DNA from: Vitis vinifera
Lineage: Eukaryota; Streptophyta; Magnoliopsida; Vitales; Vitaceae
Reading direction: 5' to 3'
Assembly: GCF_030704535.1 (NCBI RefSeq)
Contig: NC_081818.1
Location: forward strand, 25,769,001-25,833,000
DNA: 64,000 nucleotides
Both the position numbers and the translations under genes were made by a program. Shown in pieces: positions 1 through 11,645 of this stretch. The notes under the pieces are model-generated. The model saw nothing but the letters and a program-made list of their open reading frames with translations, was not told the DNA's origin and did not search any database. How positions within the stretch are numbered: position 1 is the stretch's first letter; every line of letters starts with the position of its first letter.

Positions 1-230
1 GAAATAACCCAACCCAACATATAGATAGTACCATCAGCTGGCATCATGCAGACACGCCAATTGTTAGTGTTCAACACCTCAAACTTTTACACTCAGACAT
101 ACACATACAAACAAAAACACAAATAACCCTTTGAATTTTCCTCTGAAGCTCATACCAGTGACTAAAGTCAGATAAGCTGCCAATATTATTGAAAATTAAC
201 TTCTCTTCAAAAATGGAGGCTCTTCACTTG
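1..230 (+). pseudogene. Fragment of TrmA-type RNA methyltransferase gene
   Basis: From about base 21 to 225 this matches the methyltransferase pseudogenes at about 20580-20755 and 58528-58705. It carries the end of the exon coding for the segment ..STISWHHADTP.. and the following intron start. The match stops abruptly near 'attgaaaatta', where the other copies continue into the exon with the DPPR motif. It is a non-functional scrap left by a duplication breakpoint. Confidence 0.7.
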
Positions 231-420
231 AAGTTGGTTATATCATATATGGAAAGTTGAAAATTATATCCCACTTGCAAAAAAAAAAAAAAAAAAAAAG
301 GCAAAAAGAAAGGTCAAGTCTAAAGGGGATATCTGAGAATTTTGGTAGCAGCCCATATTGAATGATGAGAGGTACTACTTGTCAGTTGTCGTTACTTCAT
401 CATTATATAATAATAGGGAG
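231..420. other. Unassigned spacer with poly(A) run
   Basis: No coding signal is visible. A run of about 20 A lies near 280-299. The stretch joins the methyltransferase scrap to the repeat block that starts near 420. Confidence 0.5.
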
Positions 421-767
421 AATTGTGTTTTGGGTTCAATTGGGCCCAAAAATTAACATTTGATCCATATATCATGCATATTTAAGCTCAAGACCCAAAC
501 AAAGTATGAAAATTAAGATGAAGGATATTGTCTTTCATTAATCCCTAAAATACCCTTTAACCCTTAACCCTTATATACTCACAAGTGAGTGTGAATTTCA
601 ATTTTTTTTGGTTTTTTTTTCCTTTTCTATTCCCTATTAAGTATTACTCATTTCTAACTTTTTTTTTTCTTTCAATCTATATTTCTATTTTATGTCAAAT
701 AAAAAACAATAATGTTTTTTTTTGTTTTTCATTTTTAAAGATATTGAATCTTTTTGCTCTTATTATA

Positions 768-768
<1 letters not shown>

Positions 769-806
<38 letters not shown>
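769..806. repeat. (TA)n microsatellite
   Basis: An uninterrupted TA dinucleotide run is seen directly. It is shorter in the paralogous block at about 23526-23542. Confidence 0.95.
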
Positions 807-812
<6 letters not shown>

Positions 813-1429
813 TCAAGAAGACAATATTTTTAATACTAATTTACCAACCTTCCAATAATTTTGAAAGTGTAAATAGGGTAATTGGCCGAATTAAAGTTTT
901 CAAAATATTCAAAATTTCTTCATTCCAAAATTATCTAATTGCTCTCCACACTAATCCTAAATATTTTTTAATAAAGATTTAAATATTTAAAATCATTAAA
1001 ATAAATATTTTCTTATTAAAGCAATTTTTTCAAAGTAATAAGATAAAAATCATGAAATCTTCAAAACTATAATTACAACAAATATTTTTAATTTTAAAAC
1101 TAATTTCATAATTTAAATTAATGATTTAAAAAAATAAAAATGTTATAAAAAATAATTTTTGTTTATTTTTAATTCCATTCAAATATGATTTTTTTAATCT
1201 CTATTGATAACAATGAAATTATGTTTATAAAGGCAAAATAGTAAAAATATATATTTCATTTAGTTTACTTATAATGAACAATTCAAACATGATTGATTTA
1301 AATTTTATTTCCTATGTGTTACTTTTTGTAGGGAATGTCTTAATGACATAGTTTGGTAAAAAAAAGAAAAAAAAAACTATCAATAATCGTTTTAATGTCA
1401 AATTCAAATTGTTTAAAAATTGTACAAAA

Positions 1430-2130
1430 CCTATTAGGAGCCTTGTACAGCCTTGTACACTTAGCACATTTCCCTTGTACAGTTAGTGTAATATCCTTGT
1501 ACAATGACACAAATTTCATATTTCTCATAAGTTATATGTTCATGTAGGTGTATTAATCATATTTTCAATAGTTTGGTTAAGAAAATGGTGGATGACTTAG
1601 GATCAATTTTCTTTCCCCAAATATCATTATTGGGGAAAATATTAGAATTTTCATGTGAGAGTTAAATAAAATGCATGACATAGGCGTACAATCCTTGGGT
1701 GACAAGGAAAATAAAAAAGTGGTTTAGAATTGATTAAAATAATTCACAAAGGGTAATCTTATACACTTTTGTACAATTAGTACATTTCCCTTGTACAGTT
1801 AGTGTAATACCCTTATACAATGACACAAATTTTATATCCTTCTTAAGTTATGTGTCCATGTCCACGTAGGAGTGTTTAACCATATTTCCAATGGTTTAGT
1901 TGAGAAGATGGTGGATGACTTAATGTCAAATTTTTTTCCCTCAAATATAATTATTGGAGAAAGTATTAGAATTTCCATGCGGGAATTAAATAAAGTGCAC
2001 GACATATATGCACAATTCGTGAGTGATAAGAAAAATAAAGGAATGACTCATAATTTATTATAATCTTTCACAAATGGTAGTCTTGTATGCCTTTGTACAC
2101 TTAGTACATTTATATAATTGTATAGTGGCG
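1430..2130. repeat. Tandem repeat, about 320-base units
   Basis: Two full units and part of a third. Each starts with a pattern like cttgtacacttagtacattt then cccttgtacagttagtgtaa, followed by a conserved segment ending in a 'gaaaataaa' region. The same array occurs at about 24175-24910. Confidence 0.75.
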
Positions 2131-3100
2131 TAATAAATGAATAAATAATTTTTTTTTCATATAAAAAAATAGTACTAAACAAGGTTTTCAATTTTCATTT
2201 TTAAAAATAGTTTTCATTTTTTAATTAAATGCATTTTCAAAAAGAGACAATATAGAAAATAAAAATTATTTTTTTTTATAAAAAAATAGAAAATAAAAAC
2301 TAGAAAATATTTTAAAACCAAACTCAAATATAATCTATATAGTTTTTAGTTACTTGTTTTCATCTGAAATAAGTAAATATACCTTTCAACCCTTTTATAT
2401 AAGAAAAATTCAATCTCTACTATGTATTGATATAATCCACTTCTAAAATTAGGTCATATGAAAACATTTTAATTGAGTACTTAAAATAAAAATTCTCCAT
2501 CCATCCTTTTTATTTATTTTTATTTTTCTTATTTTAATAAATTTTCAATTAATTCAAATCATTAAAAAAAATCCTTAATAAACAAATTTGTAATATTTCA
2601 TATAACTTATTACTAAAAGTCATGTTCAAAAAGTTATTAAAATAAGGAAGGAAAAAGATTAAAAAAAAAAAAATTAAACTTTTTATTTTATAATAGTAAC
2701 AAAAAAACTTTAAAATACTTTTTAGTATAAAAAAAATTAAAATAGTGAATATATTTATTTTAAAGGGTATTTTAATTATTAAATTATTTACTTCTAAAAT
2801 GTAAAAGATAATTTTTATTTATTTAAATTAATATTTTTTTAGAAAGTATTTTCCAAAATAGTCTTTGAATCATTAATATAATTTTTATTTATTTATAATT
2901 TAAAAATAAAAAATAATGTTAAATTTTCAATTATTTATAAAAAAAGAGTTTAAAAAAATAATGAAAAATAAAAAAATGGTTAATAAAAAAGAATAATGGC
3001 AAGTAGTAAAATATAGACAAAAATGAGTTAAATGTGTATTTTTGTCGGATTACTGTCTCATATCCTTATCATCAATTATAGATGGTTGGAGGACTTTATC

Positions 3101-3505
3101 TTAATTATGAACTTTCTATGGGTTGAAACATAATTGTCCCATAGTAATATGCCCACTTGGGCTTTATGTTGGAATACTATATTAAAATCTCAGTAGTGAT
3201 GAGCAATTGATTTTTACCATTTTTCTATTGAAGTCCATTTCCTGAAGAACTTTCAGTGATTTGCTAGAAGAAAAAGGGAAAAAGACTTCAAGAAAAAGTA
3301 GGCTTATCTTTGAATAAATAAATAAATAAAAAAACACCAGATAAGTTACGATTTTGATAGTGGAGTTTCCAACTTGTAAGAAGCACTTTCTTTGTCATTG
3401 CTATCCTAAACCTCCACACATGGATCTCAATTGGCTTATAAAAAGCATTTGTATCAGTATTTTGTGCATTCCATACATACAACTTCTGGCTGCAGTTCTA
3501 CTTTC
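3101..3505 (+). promoter_or_regulatory. Upstream region of the first intact RLP
   Basis: This spans the end of the duplicated repeat block to the chosen ATG. Only the last 100 bases (from about 3406, 'ctaaacctccacacatg') match the upstream region of the second intact RLP at 32105; everything further upstream differs. It therefore probably holds control elements specific to this gene. No named cis-element other than the TATA box is claimed. Confidence 0.5.
3437..3443 (+). promoter_or_regulatory. Candidate TATA box (TATAAAA)
   Basis: TATAAAA lies about 63 bases before the ATG at 3506. The matching position in the second intact paralogue (32136-32142) reads TACAAAA. Confidence 0.55.
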
Positions 3506-6500
3506 ATGGCTAATATCAATGCCTCCATTCATTTCCTTCTGCTTATTTTCCTCTCCTCCACTTTTCTCTATCTTGAAACTGTTAAACTTGGTTCCTGCAA
3601 TGGCGTTCTCAATGTCAGCTGCACTGAAATTGAGAGAAAAGCCCTTGTTGACTTCAAACAAGGTCTTACTGATCCTTCCGGCAGGCTCTCTTCTTGGGTT
3701 GGCCTGGATTGCTGTAGATGGAGTGGTGTGGTGTGCAGCCAGAGGGTACCTCGAGTCATCAAGCTCAAACTCCGCAATCAGTATGCTAGAACTCCGGACG
3801 CCAACGATGAAGATACCGGTGCTTTTGAGGATGACTATGGAGCAGCTCATGCATTTGGCGGCGAGATAAGTCATTCTTTACTTGATTTGAAAGATTTGAG
3901 GTACTTGGACTTGAGCATGAACAATTTTGAAGGACTCCAAATCCCCAAGTTCATTGGATCATTCAAGAGGTTGAGATATCTCAATCTCTCAGGTGCATCC
4001 TTCGGTGGAACCATCCCACCCCACCTAGGGAACCTTTCTAGCCTGCTCTATCTTGATCTCAACTCATATTCTCTTGAATCAGTTGAGGATGACCTGCACT
4101 GGCTATCAGGTCTTTCTTCTCTGAGACACCTTAATTTGGGAAATATAGATCTTAGCAAGGCTGCAGCTTATTGGCATCGAGCTGTTAACTCCCTTTCTTC
4201 ACTCTTGGAACTACGCTTACCTAGATGTGGGCTTTCTTCCCTTCCTGATCTTCCTCTTCCATTTTTTAATGTCACATCCCTTTTGGTGCTTGATCTTTCG
4301 AACAATGACTTCAACTCGTCGATACCTCACTGGTTGTTCAACTTTAGTAGTCTTGCATACCTTGATCTCAACTCCAACAATCTTCAAGGCAGTGTTCCTG
4401 AAGGGTTTGGTTACTTGATTTCCCTTAAATACATTGATTTTTCTTCTAATTTATTTATTGGAGGTCACTTACCAAGAGACTTAGGAAAGCTTTGCAACTT
4501 GCGAACTCTCAAACTATCTTTCAACAGCATTAGTGGAGAGATAACTGAATTCATGGATGGGTTGTCCGAGTGTGTAAACAGTAGTAGCTTAGAGTCTCTG
4601 GATTTGGGGTTCAATTATAAACTGGGTGGGTTTCTTCCTAATTCTTTGGGACACCTAAAGAACTTGAAGTCTCTTCATCTGTGGAGCAACTCATTTGTGG
4701 GGTCAATTCCAAACTCCATTGGAAATTTGTCGTCCTTGCAAGGATTCTACATCTCTGAAAATCAAATGAATGGAATAATCCCAGAGAGTGTTGGCCAACT
4801 CTCAGCATTGGTTGCACTGGATCTCTCAGAGAATCCATGGGTTGGTGTTGTGACTGAGTCTCATTTCTCCAATCTCACAAGCTTAACTGAGTTGGCAATC
4901 AAGAAGTCATCTCCAAATATCACCTTGGTCTTCAATGTGAATTCTAAATGGATTCCTCCTTTTAAACTCAATTACCTGGAACTCAGAACGTGCCAACTAG
5001 GTCCCAAATTTCCTGCATGGCTGAGAACCCAAAACCAGCTGAAGACGATAGTGCTCAACAATGCTAGGATTTCAGACACGATACCTGATTGGTTTTGGAA
5101 GTTAGACTTGCAGCTCGAGCTACTGGATGTTGCTAATAATCAATTGAGTGGGAGGGTCCCAAATTCATTGAAATTTCCCGAAAATGCTGTTGTGGATTTG
5201 AGCTCCAACCGCTTTCACGGTCCTTTCCCACACTTTTCTTCTAACCTGAGTTCATTGTATTTGAGAGACAATTTATTTTCTGGACCAATACCTCGGGATG
5301 TTGGCAAAACCATGCCGTGGTTGACAAATTTTGATGTCTCTTGGAACTCTCTAAATGGTACCATTCCCTTGTCTATAGGTAAGATTACGGGTTTGGCAAG
5401 TCTGGTTCTCTCAAATAATCATTTATCTGGTGAAATTCCTTTGATTTGGAATGATAAACCAGATTTGTACATCGTAGATATGGAAAATAACAGCCTATCT
5501 GGTGAGATCCCTAGCTCTATGGGCACCCTGAATTCACTTATGTTCTTGATACTGAGTGGCAACAAACTTTCAGGGGAAATTCCTTCTTCACTGCAGAATT
5601 GCAAGGACATGGATAGTTTTGACCTTGGCGATAATAGATTATCAGGAAACCTTCCATCATGGATAGGAGAGATGCAATCGTTGTTGATTCTACGACTGCG
5701 ATCAAACTTGTTTGATGGAAACATTCCCTCCCAAGTGTGCAGTCTTTCCCATCTTCATATATTGGACCTCGCACATAATAATCTGTCAGGATCCGTTCCT
5801 TCTTGTTTGGGAAATTTGAGTGGCATGGCTACTGAAATCAGCAGTGAGCGATACGAGGGCCAATTGTCAGTTGTGATGAAAGGAAGAGAACTCATATATC
5901 AGAATACTCTGTATCTCGTGAATAGCATTGATCTTTCAGACAATAATATATCGGGGAAGTTGCCTGAACTAAGAAATCTTTCAAGACTTGGCACCTTGAA
6001 CTTGTCCATAAACCATTTGACAGGAAATATACCAGAGGACGTTGGGAGCTTAAGTCAATTAGAAACTCTGGACCTCTCAAGAAACCAGCTCTCTGGCCTG
6101 ATTCCACCAAGCATGGTTTCTATGACTTCCTTGAATCACTTGAACCTATCTTACAACAGACTATCTGGTAAAATTCCAACAAGCAACCAGTTCCAAACCT
6201 TCAATGACCCGTCCATATACAGGAATAACCTTGCACTCTGTGGGGAGCCTCTGGCAATGACGTGCCCAGGCGATGATGAGGCTACTACTGATTCTTCAGG
6301 TGTGGATAATGAAGATCATGACGATGAACATGAAGATGCGTTTGAAATGAAGTGGTTCTACATGAGCATGGGGCCTGGATTTGTAGTGGGATTTTGGGGA
6401 GTTTTTGGCCCTTTGATAATAAATAGGTCTTGGAGGCGAGCCTACTTCCGGTTCCTGGATGAGATGAAAGATAGAGTTATGGTGGTTATCACAGAGAGTG

Positions 6501-6529
6501 TAGCATGGCTGCAAAAGAAATGCAAATAG
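3506..6529 (+). CDS. LRR receptor-like protein, EIX/Cf type (intact)
   Basis: An intact single-exon gene of 1007 residues. The start at 3506 was preferred to the longer frame from 3431 because it begins a clean secretion signal (residues 1 to about 30) and lies after the TATA box. In order: LRR N-terminal cap (CTEIERKALVDFKQGL at about 39-54, WVGLDCC with C69/C70, C77); acidic insert about 97-110; extracellular LRRs from about 118 to 905 with the plant pattern LxxLxLxxNxLSGxIP; island segment about 774-806; C-terminal cap with LALCGEPL; acidic juxtamembrane stretch about 923-950; one transmembrane helix about 951-973 with GxxxG; and a 34-residue basic tail with a YFRF (YxxPhi-like) motif. There is no kinase domain. 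By family knowledge it is a plasma-membrane immune receptor that signals through SOBIR1/BAK1-type kinases. Its ligand is unknown. Many N-glycosylation sites are visible. Confidence 0.93.
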   Translation: MANINASIHFLLLIFLSSTFLYLETVKLGSCNGVLNVSCTEIERKALVDFKQGLTDPSGRLSSWVGLDCCRWSGVVCSQRVPRVIKLKLRNQYARTPDANDEDTGAFEDDYGAAHAFGGEISHSLLDLKDLRYLDLSMNNFEGLQIPKFIGSFKRLRYLNLSGASFGGTIPPHLGNLSSLLYLDLNSYSLESVEDDLHWLSGLSSLRHLNLGNIDLSKAAAYWHRAVNSLSSLLELRLPRCGLSSLPDLPLPFFNVTSLLVLDLSNNDFNSSIPHWLFNFSSLAYLDLNSNNLQGSVPEGFGYLISLKYIDFSSNLFIGGHLPRDLGKLCNLRTLKLSFNSISGEITEFMDGLSECVNSSSLESLDLGFNYKLGGFLPNSLGHLKNLKSLHLWSNSFVGSIPNSIGNLSSLQGFYISENQMNGIIPESVGQLSALVALDLSENPWVGVVTESHFSNLTSLTELAIKKSSPNITLVFNVNSKWIPPFKLNYLELRTCQLGPKFPAWLRTQNQLKTIVLNNARISDTIPDWFWKLDLQLELLDVANNQLSGRVPNSLKFPENAVVDLSSNRFHGPFPHFSSNLSSLYLRDNLFSGPIPRDVGKTMPWLTNFDVSWNSLNGTIPLSIGKITGLASLVLSNNHLSGEIPLIWNDKPDLYIVDMENNSLSGEIPSSMGTLNSLMFLILSGNKLSGEIPSSLQNCKDMDSFDLGDNRLSGNLPSWIGEMQSLLILRLRSNLFDGNIPSQVCSLSHLHILDLAHNNLSGSVPSCLGNLSGMATEISSERYEGQLSVVMKGRELIYQNTLYLVNSIDLSDNNISGKLPELRNLSRLGTLNLSINHLTGNIPEDVGSLSQLETLDLSRNQLSGLIPPSMVSMTSLNHLNLSYNRLSGKIPTSNQFQTFNDPSIYRNNLALCGEPLAMTCPGDDEATTDSSGVDNEDHDDEHEDAFEMKWFYMSMGPGFVVGFWGVFGPLIINRSWRRAYFRFLDEMKDRVMVVITESVAWLQKKCK

Positions 6530-7061
6530 GAAAGAAAACATCATCGAACTTGAACAGATATCCATCAACAAGCTTTCTAGCTAAAATAACAGTCTCTATG
6601 TGTCAGTGGTTTGCTTCATGTACTTCCTCCTAACACAATAAAACATTGGTTAATTAGGAGCTTTTCTTCCAACCTTGATAGACTGGTATATCTGCTTGCA
6701 TCTGTGGTATTCTTCTTCTTCTACAGGTTTTTCTTCCTTTTGATTTAGTGAAGTAGCAGAACCTTAGCCCCCTGCTAGGCAATCTGATAACTTTGCTGAC
6801 CAGTGGGAGAAGTGGATTACTACCTCGCATCAATATACGATCTCAACCCCAGATGAAAGATGAAATGTAAGGTGTCAACCTCCAGTTGCATTTTGGGATA
6901 CAAACGCCTTGCATGCTTCGTAATTTTGTGGCTAAACTGTAATGTATGCTATCAACTATGTATGTGATGGACTCTGTATGTATTTTTTCTGGTGGTGAGC
7001 TGCCATTCTGATTTGTCGGACAAGATTCAGAGGTTCTGTAAAATCTGAAGTTTCACCAGGC
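6530..7061 (+). other. 3' region of the first intact RLP
   Basis: Probable 3' UTR and downstream DNA. A polyadenylation-type AATAAA is at 6637-6642. About 300 bases of this region, including that signal, are absent from the matching place after the second intact RLP (near 35290). Confidence 0.5.
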
Positions 7062-8550
7062 TCATGTAAAACTCTTTTTTATTTTTATTTTTGCATTAAA
7101 TAAATGGACGGACAAATATTTGGAAAATCTTTTAAAATAAATAAATAAAAGATAAATTCATGGTTAAAATCACATTTCAAATTAGATGATTTATATAAAA
7201 TTTTTCTTTTCAATTGTCATCCACCGTGTTTTAGACTATGTTTAATTACTAAAAAATTTGAATAAAAATGTAAGGGAAAGAAAATAAAGGAAAAACAATA
7301 AAAGAGAAAGAAAAAGTAAAGGAATTACAATACAAATTTAAAGTAAATAAATTATTTTTATATATTACTTTTAATTTATTTCACTTATATCAACCATTTT
7401 ATACAAAAAGTAAATAATTTAAAAATATATAAATTTCTAATTAATTGTAATTATGTTTAATTTTTTTTTTTTAAATATAGCTCAAGGAATATGGTTTTCT
7501 TCCCTTAATACTTTTTGAAATGTACTTACCCAACCTTCAAGTTGCTCTTAATGTGTATAAGTCTTGAAGGAAATTAAGCTGTTTAGGTTAAGTGATTTTT
7601 GGAATAAAATTATCAACTTAGCTACTGCATTAACAATTTCCCAACACAATGTGGTTGTGCAATAGAAACTTTAATACAAACAATGCTAGTTTAAGAACAA
7701 AAAGATATATCATGGTTACATTCACAGATGAGAGAGAACCATTTAACTCCTTATATTTATACACTAAACCACTAATCATTTTGCTCTACACACATATTTG
7801 AGACAGCCAACAAATATCACATGCTCATCGATTTATATTTCAACCTCATGCTAGGACTTACCGATCACCTTATCATCTATCCCATTAGCCCAAGCATCGA
7901 TTTATATTTCAACCTCTTTCAAAATTTCCTCATGTAAAACTCTTTTTTAATTAAATAAATGGGTTGTAAAATATTAACTTGAAAAAGATAAATTCATGGT
8001 TAACATTGCATTTTAAATTAGATGAATTACATAACCTTTTCCTTTTATTTGTCATCCATGATGTTTTAGGCTAGGTTTGGTTCTAAAAATTTTGAGGAAA
8101 AATGTTAGGAAAAGAAAAAGAAGAAGAAAAGTTGAAGGGAAGAATATATATATTTAAAGATAATAAATTATTTTTATATGCTACAAACTTATTTCACTTA
8201 TATTAACTCTTATATATAAAAATTAAATAATTAAAAATATATAAATTTCTTACTAATTTTAATTATATTTAATTTTTTATGTTTTATATATTAAAATAAT
8301 ATGTAATAAAATAAAATTTCTTAATTTGTTCTTTCTTTAATACTTATTGGAACCAAATATAGTTGAAGGAAAATGATTTTCTTTCTTTAGTTATTTCCAA
8401 ATTCCTTACCTAAGCCTTTAACTGAGTGTAGAGGCGTACAAGTCTTGATGGAAATTAAGCATATACGGATCAATGATTTTTGAATTAAAATTATCAACCT
8501 AATTATTGCATTAACAATCTATCAACCATTTTCCAACATACACAATATGA
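7062..8550. repeat. Direct repeat pair downstream of the RLP
   Basis: The segment starting 'ctcatgtaaaactctttttta' near 7062 recurs diverged near 7932, a period of about 870 bases, and extends to about 8550. A third copy after the other intact RLP (about 35788-36159) is cut by the Copia insertion. No gene is seen. Confidence 0.7.
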
Positions 8551-9427
8551 TGGGGATGTTTCTATGAAAATGGTGCCGTAGACCCTCGTCACTTCTCAAA
8601 AACTTGCCGCCCTTACATTGGAATTGAGTTAGGTTAGATGGGAAGTTGAAACTGATGTCATCCCATTGGAGACTAAATGGGATTTATCAGAATTAGGGCA
8701 CCATTCATCGGCCAGTTTGTTGGTCACTACTTCACCATCCCACTTGGCCTTATATTGGAAGAGTGGACATGAATTTCGGTGGTTGGCAGTTGAATTCCAC
8801 CTTCTAGATAAGCAAACACCAAATTTTCTTCCCATGTCTATTGTTTATGGCAAAGACTCTATCAAGGAAATATGGCAAAGTCATACTGGGCATGTTAAAT
8901 TACTAACTTAAAAATTTCAAAGTATTTTAATATTTTTATCAAAAATCCTGCATTTTTCACTCATCTCTTTCGTTGTTTTATTTTACTTTTATTTTTGCAT
9001 TTTGTATTATGTACAAAAATTAATAAATCCATACTATTGAAAAAAAAGAAAATGTTGCAACTTGTGATCCTGAGAACAACATTTCATACGCTACTTTAAT
9101 ATTGAATTTTCCTCCTACAAACAAAAATTTACTCAATTTTTTAGTAATATCTTTGTCGACCTTCAAATTAAATTCAGTCTCGATTGCCGTAATTTACTCA
9201 ATAAATCTATAATGAAATTTTCTATTTTCTATTTTCTATTTTGTATTTTTTTTAAATTACTTTTAAGTTATATCATTAGATATTATAAATTGCGATATAA
9301 GTTAATTAATAATTAATAGTCAGCACAGTCTTCTTCATCCTCTAGAATATGTCCACTGACAAAGACTACGGGAATATGCACAGTGGCAAAGACTGTGGGG
9401 TGTGTATATAATATATATATATATAGC
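8551..9427. other. Unassigned AT-rich spacer
   Basis: An 81-residue frame at 8666-8911 (+) shows no family I recognise and no paralogue elsewhere in the window. The remainder is AT-rich and ends in a short TA run (about 9408-9425) directly before the truncated RLP. No gene is supported. Confidence 0.4.
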
Positions 9428-11645
9428 TTCAGTCATCGATCTTTCCCACAATGGTTTCAACTCCACAATACCCCACTGGTTATTCCAGATGAGGAATCTT
9501 GTGTATCTAGATCTCAGTTCCAACAATCTACGAGGCTCAATTCTAGAAGCTTTTGCAAACGGGACGTATATTGAAAGATTAAGAAATATGGATAGTCTTT
9601 GCAATTTAAAAACATTGATCCTCTCTCAGAACGTTTTGAATGGGGAAATAACTGAACTGATTGATGTATTATCTGGGTGCAACAGCAGTTGGTTAGAGAC
9701 GCTGGATCTGGGCTTCAATGATCTGGGTGGTTTTCTTCCTAATTCCCTAGGAAAACTCTATAACTTGAAGTTTCTTTGGCTTTGGGATAACTCCTTTGTA
9801 GGCTCAATTCCGAGTTCAATTGGAAACTTATCGTATTTGGAAGAACTGCATCTCTCAGATAATGCAATGAATGGGACCATCCCTGAAGCTCTTGGATGAC
9901 TTTCCAAGTTGGTTGCGATAGAGATATCTGAGAATCCACTGACGGGAGTTGTAACAGAGGCTCATTTTTCAAATCTTACGAGTTTAAAGGAGTTTTCAAA
10001 CTATAGAGTGACTCCAAGAGTTTCCCTGGTTTTTAATATCAGTCCTGAGTGGATTCCTCCTTTTAAACTCAGCCTCCTCAGAATAAGATCATGCCAAATG
10101 GGTCCCAAGTTTCCCGCATGGCTTAGAAATCAAACTGAGCTCACTGATGTAGTGCTCAATAATGCTGGGATCTCACACACCATACCAGAGTGGTTTTGGA
10201 AGTTGGATTTGCGTCTTGATGAGCTCGACATCGGTTCCAATAACCTGGGTGGCAGGGTGCCAAACTCAATGAAGTTTCTTCCTGGATCCACCGTTGATTT
10301 GAGTGAAAACAACTTTCAGGGGCCTTTGCCATTATGGTCATCCAATGTGATGAAACTGTATTTATATGACAATTTCTTTTCTGGCCCAATTCCTCTGGAG
10401 TTTGGTGAAAGAATGCCCATGCTGACAGATCTAGATCTCTCCAGTAATGCTCTAAATGGCACCATTCCCCTCTCCTTCGGGAAATTAAATAACTTATTGA
10501 CCCTTGTCATCTCCAACAATCATTTGTCTGGAGGAATTCCAGAGTTTTGGAATGGTTTACCTTACCTCTATGCCATAGACATGAACAACAACAATTTATC
10601 TGGTGAGCTGCCAAGTTCTATGGGTTCTCTAAGATTCCTTAGATTCCTGATGATAAGCAACAATCATCTTTCTGGCCAACTTCCTTCAGCTTTGCAGAAT
10701 TGCACAGGCATTCATACTCTTGATCTTGGAGGCAACAGATTTTCAGGAAATGTTCCAGCGTGGATAGGAGAAAGGATGCCTAACTTGCTTATTCTACGCT
10801 TACGATCAAATTTGTTCCATGGGAGTATTCCATCACAATTGTGCACTCTTTCTTCTCTCCACATACTGGATCTTGGAGAAAATAATTTTTCGGGATTCAT
10901 TCCCTCTTGTGTGGGGAATTTGAGTGGCATGGCCTCTGAAATCGACTCTCAACGATATGAGGGCGAGTTGATGGTGTTGAGGAAAGGAAGAGAAGACTTA
11001 TACAAAAGTATTCTTTATCTGGTTAATAGTATGGACTTGTCAGACAGTAACCTATGTGGAGAGGTGCCTGAAGGAGTAACAAATCTTTCAAGACTTGGCA
11101 CCTTGAACTTGTCCATAAACCATTTGACGGGAAAAATACCAGACAATATTGGGAGCTTACAGGGGTTAGAAACTCTTGACCTCTCAAGGAACCATCTTTC
11201 ATGCGTAATCCCCCCAGGTATGGCTTCTTTGACTTCCTTGAATCACTTGAACCTGTCGTATAACAACCTGTCGGGTAGAATTCCAACAGGCAACCAGTTG
11301 CAAACCTTGGACGATCCATCCATATATGAGAACAACCCTGCACTCTGTGGGCCTCCAACAACAGCCAAGTGCCCTGGTGATGATCAGCGGCCTAAAACGC
11401 GCAGTGGGGACAATGTAGAGGATGAGAATGAGAACGGGGATGGCTTTGAAATGAAGTGGTTCTACATGAGCATGGGGCCAGGATTTGCGGTGGGATTTTG
11501 GGGAGTTTGTGTCACCTTAATAGTCAAGAATTCGTGGAGGCATGCTTATTTTAGGCTTGTGTATGACGTGAAAGAATGGCTGCTCATGGTTATCTCACTG
11601 AATGTAGCTCGTCTGCGGAGGAAACTGAATTTGGGTAGTATTTGA
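9428..11645 (+). pseudogene. LRR receptor-like protein pseudogene, 5' truncated
   Basis: The frame opens inside an LRR (..DLSHNGFNSTIPHWLF) directly after a TA repeat, so signal peptide, N-terminal cap and first LRRs are missing. An in-frame TGA at 9897-9899 interrupts the LRRs; the sister copy has CGA there (about 40972), so this is a single C-to-T nonsense change. After it the frame stays open to 11645 and keeps the rest of the LRRs, island, NPALCGPP cap, acidic stretch, GxxxG transmembrane helix and basic tail. A possible AATAAA lies near 11724. It belongs to the same subfamily as the 43699 pseudogene and is the sister of 40517-42720. It lacks a secretion signal and is very unlikely to make a working receptor. 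Confidence 0.88.

Larger units (their letters stand above)
420..3100. repeat. AT-rich duplicated block (copy of 22880-25870)
   Basis: This is a near-identical, same-orientation copy of about 22880-25870. No gene is supported in it. It contains a TA microsatellite (about 769-806) and a tandem repeat with units of roughly 320 bases (about 1430-2130) built around TTGTACA words. Short reading frames here are low-complexity. Confidence 0.8.

Noticed and set aside
585-982. Two small + frames with poly-Ile/Tyr runs
   Set aside because: They are translations of a TA microsatellite and AT-rich DNA, with no domain and no conserved start.
1430-2130. CRISPR-like spacing of repeats
   Set aside because: Units are about 320 bases, not short repeats with unique spacers, and this is a plant nuclear sequence.
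3401-3874. Minus-strand 157-residue frame opposite the first RLP
   Set aside because: Shadow of the LRR coding frame. The same kind of antisense frame appears opposite every LRR copy because of repeat codon structure.
3506-6529. Receptor kinase (RLK) instead of receptor-like protein
   Set aside because: The frame ends 34 residues after the transmembrane helix and no kinase motifs follow in the next 2 kb in any frame.
8666-8911. 81-residue + frame
   Set aside because: No recognisable motif, no paralogue in the window and no promoter or poly(A) context.
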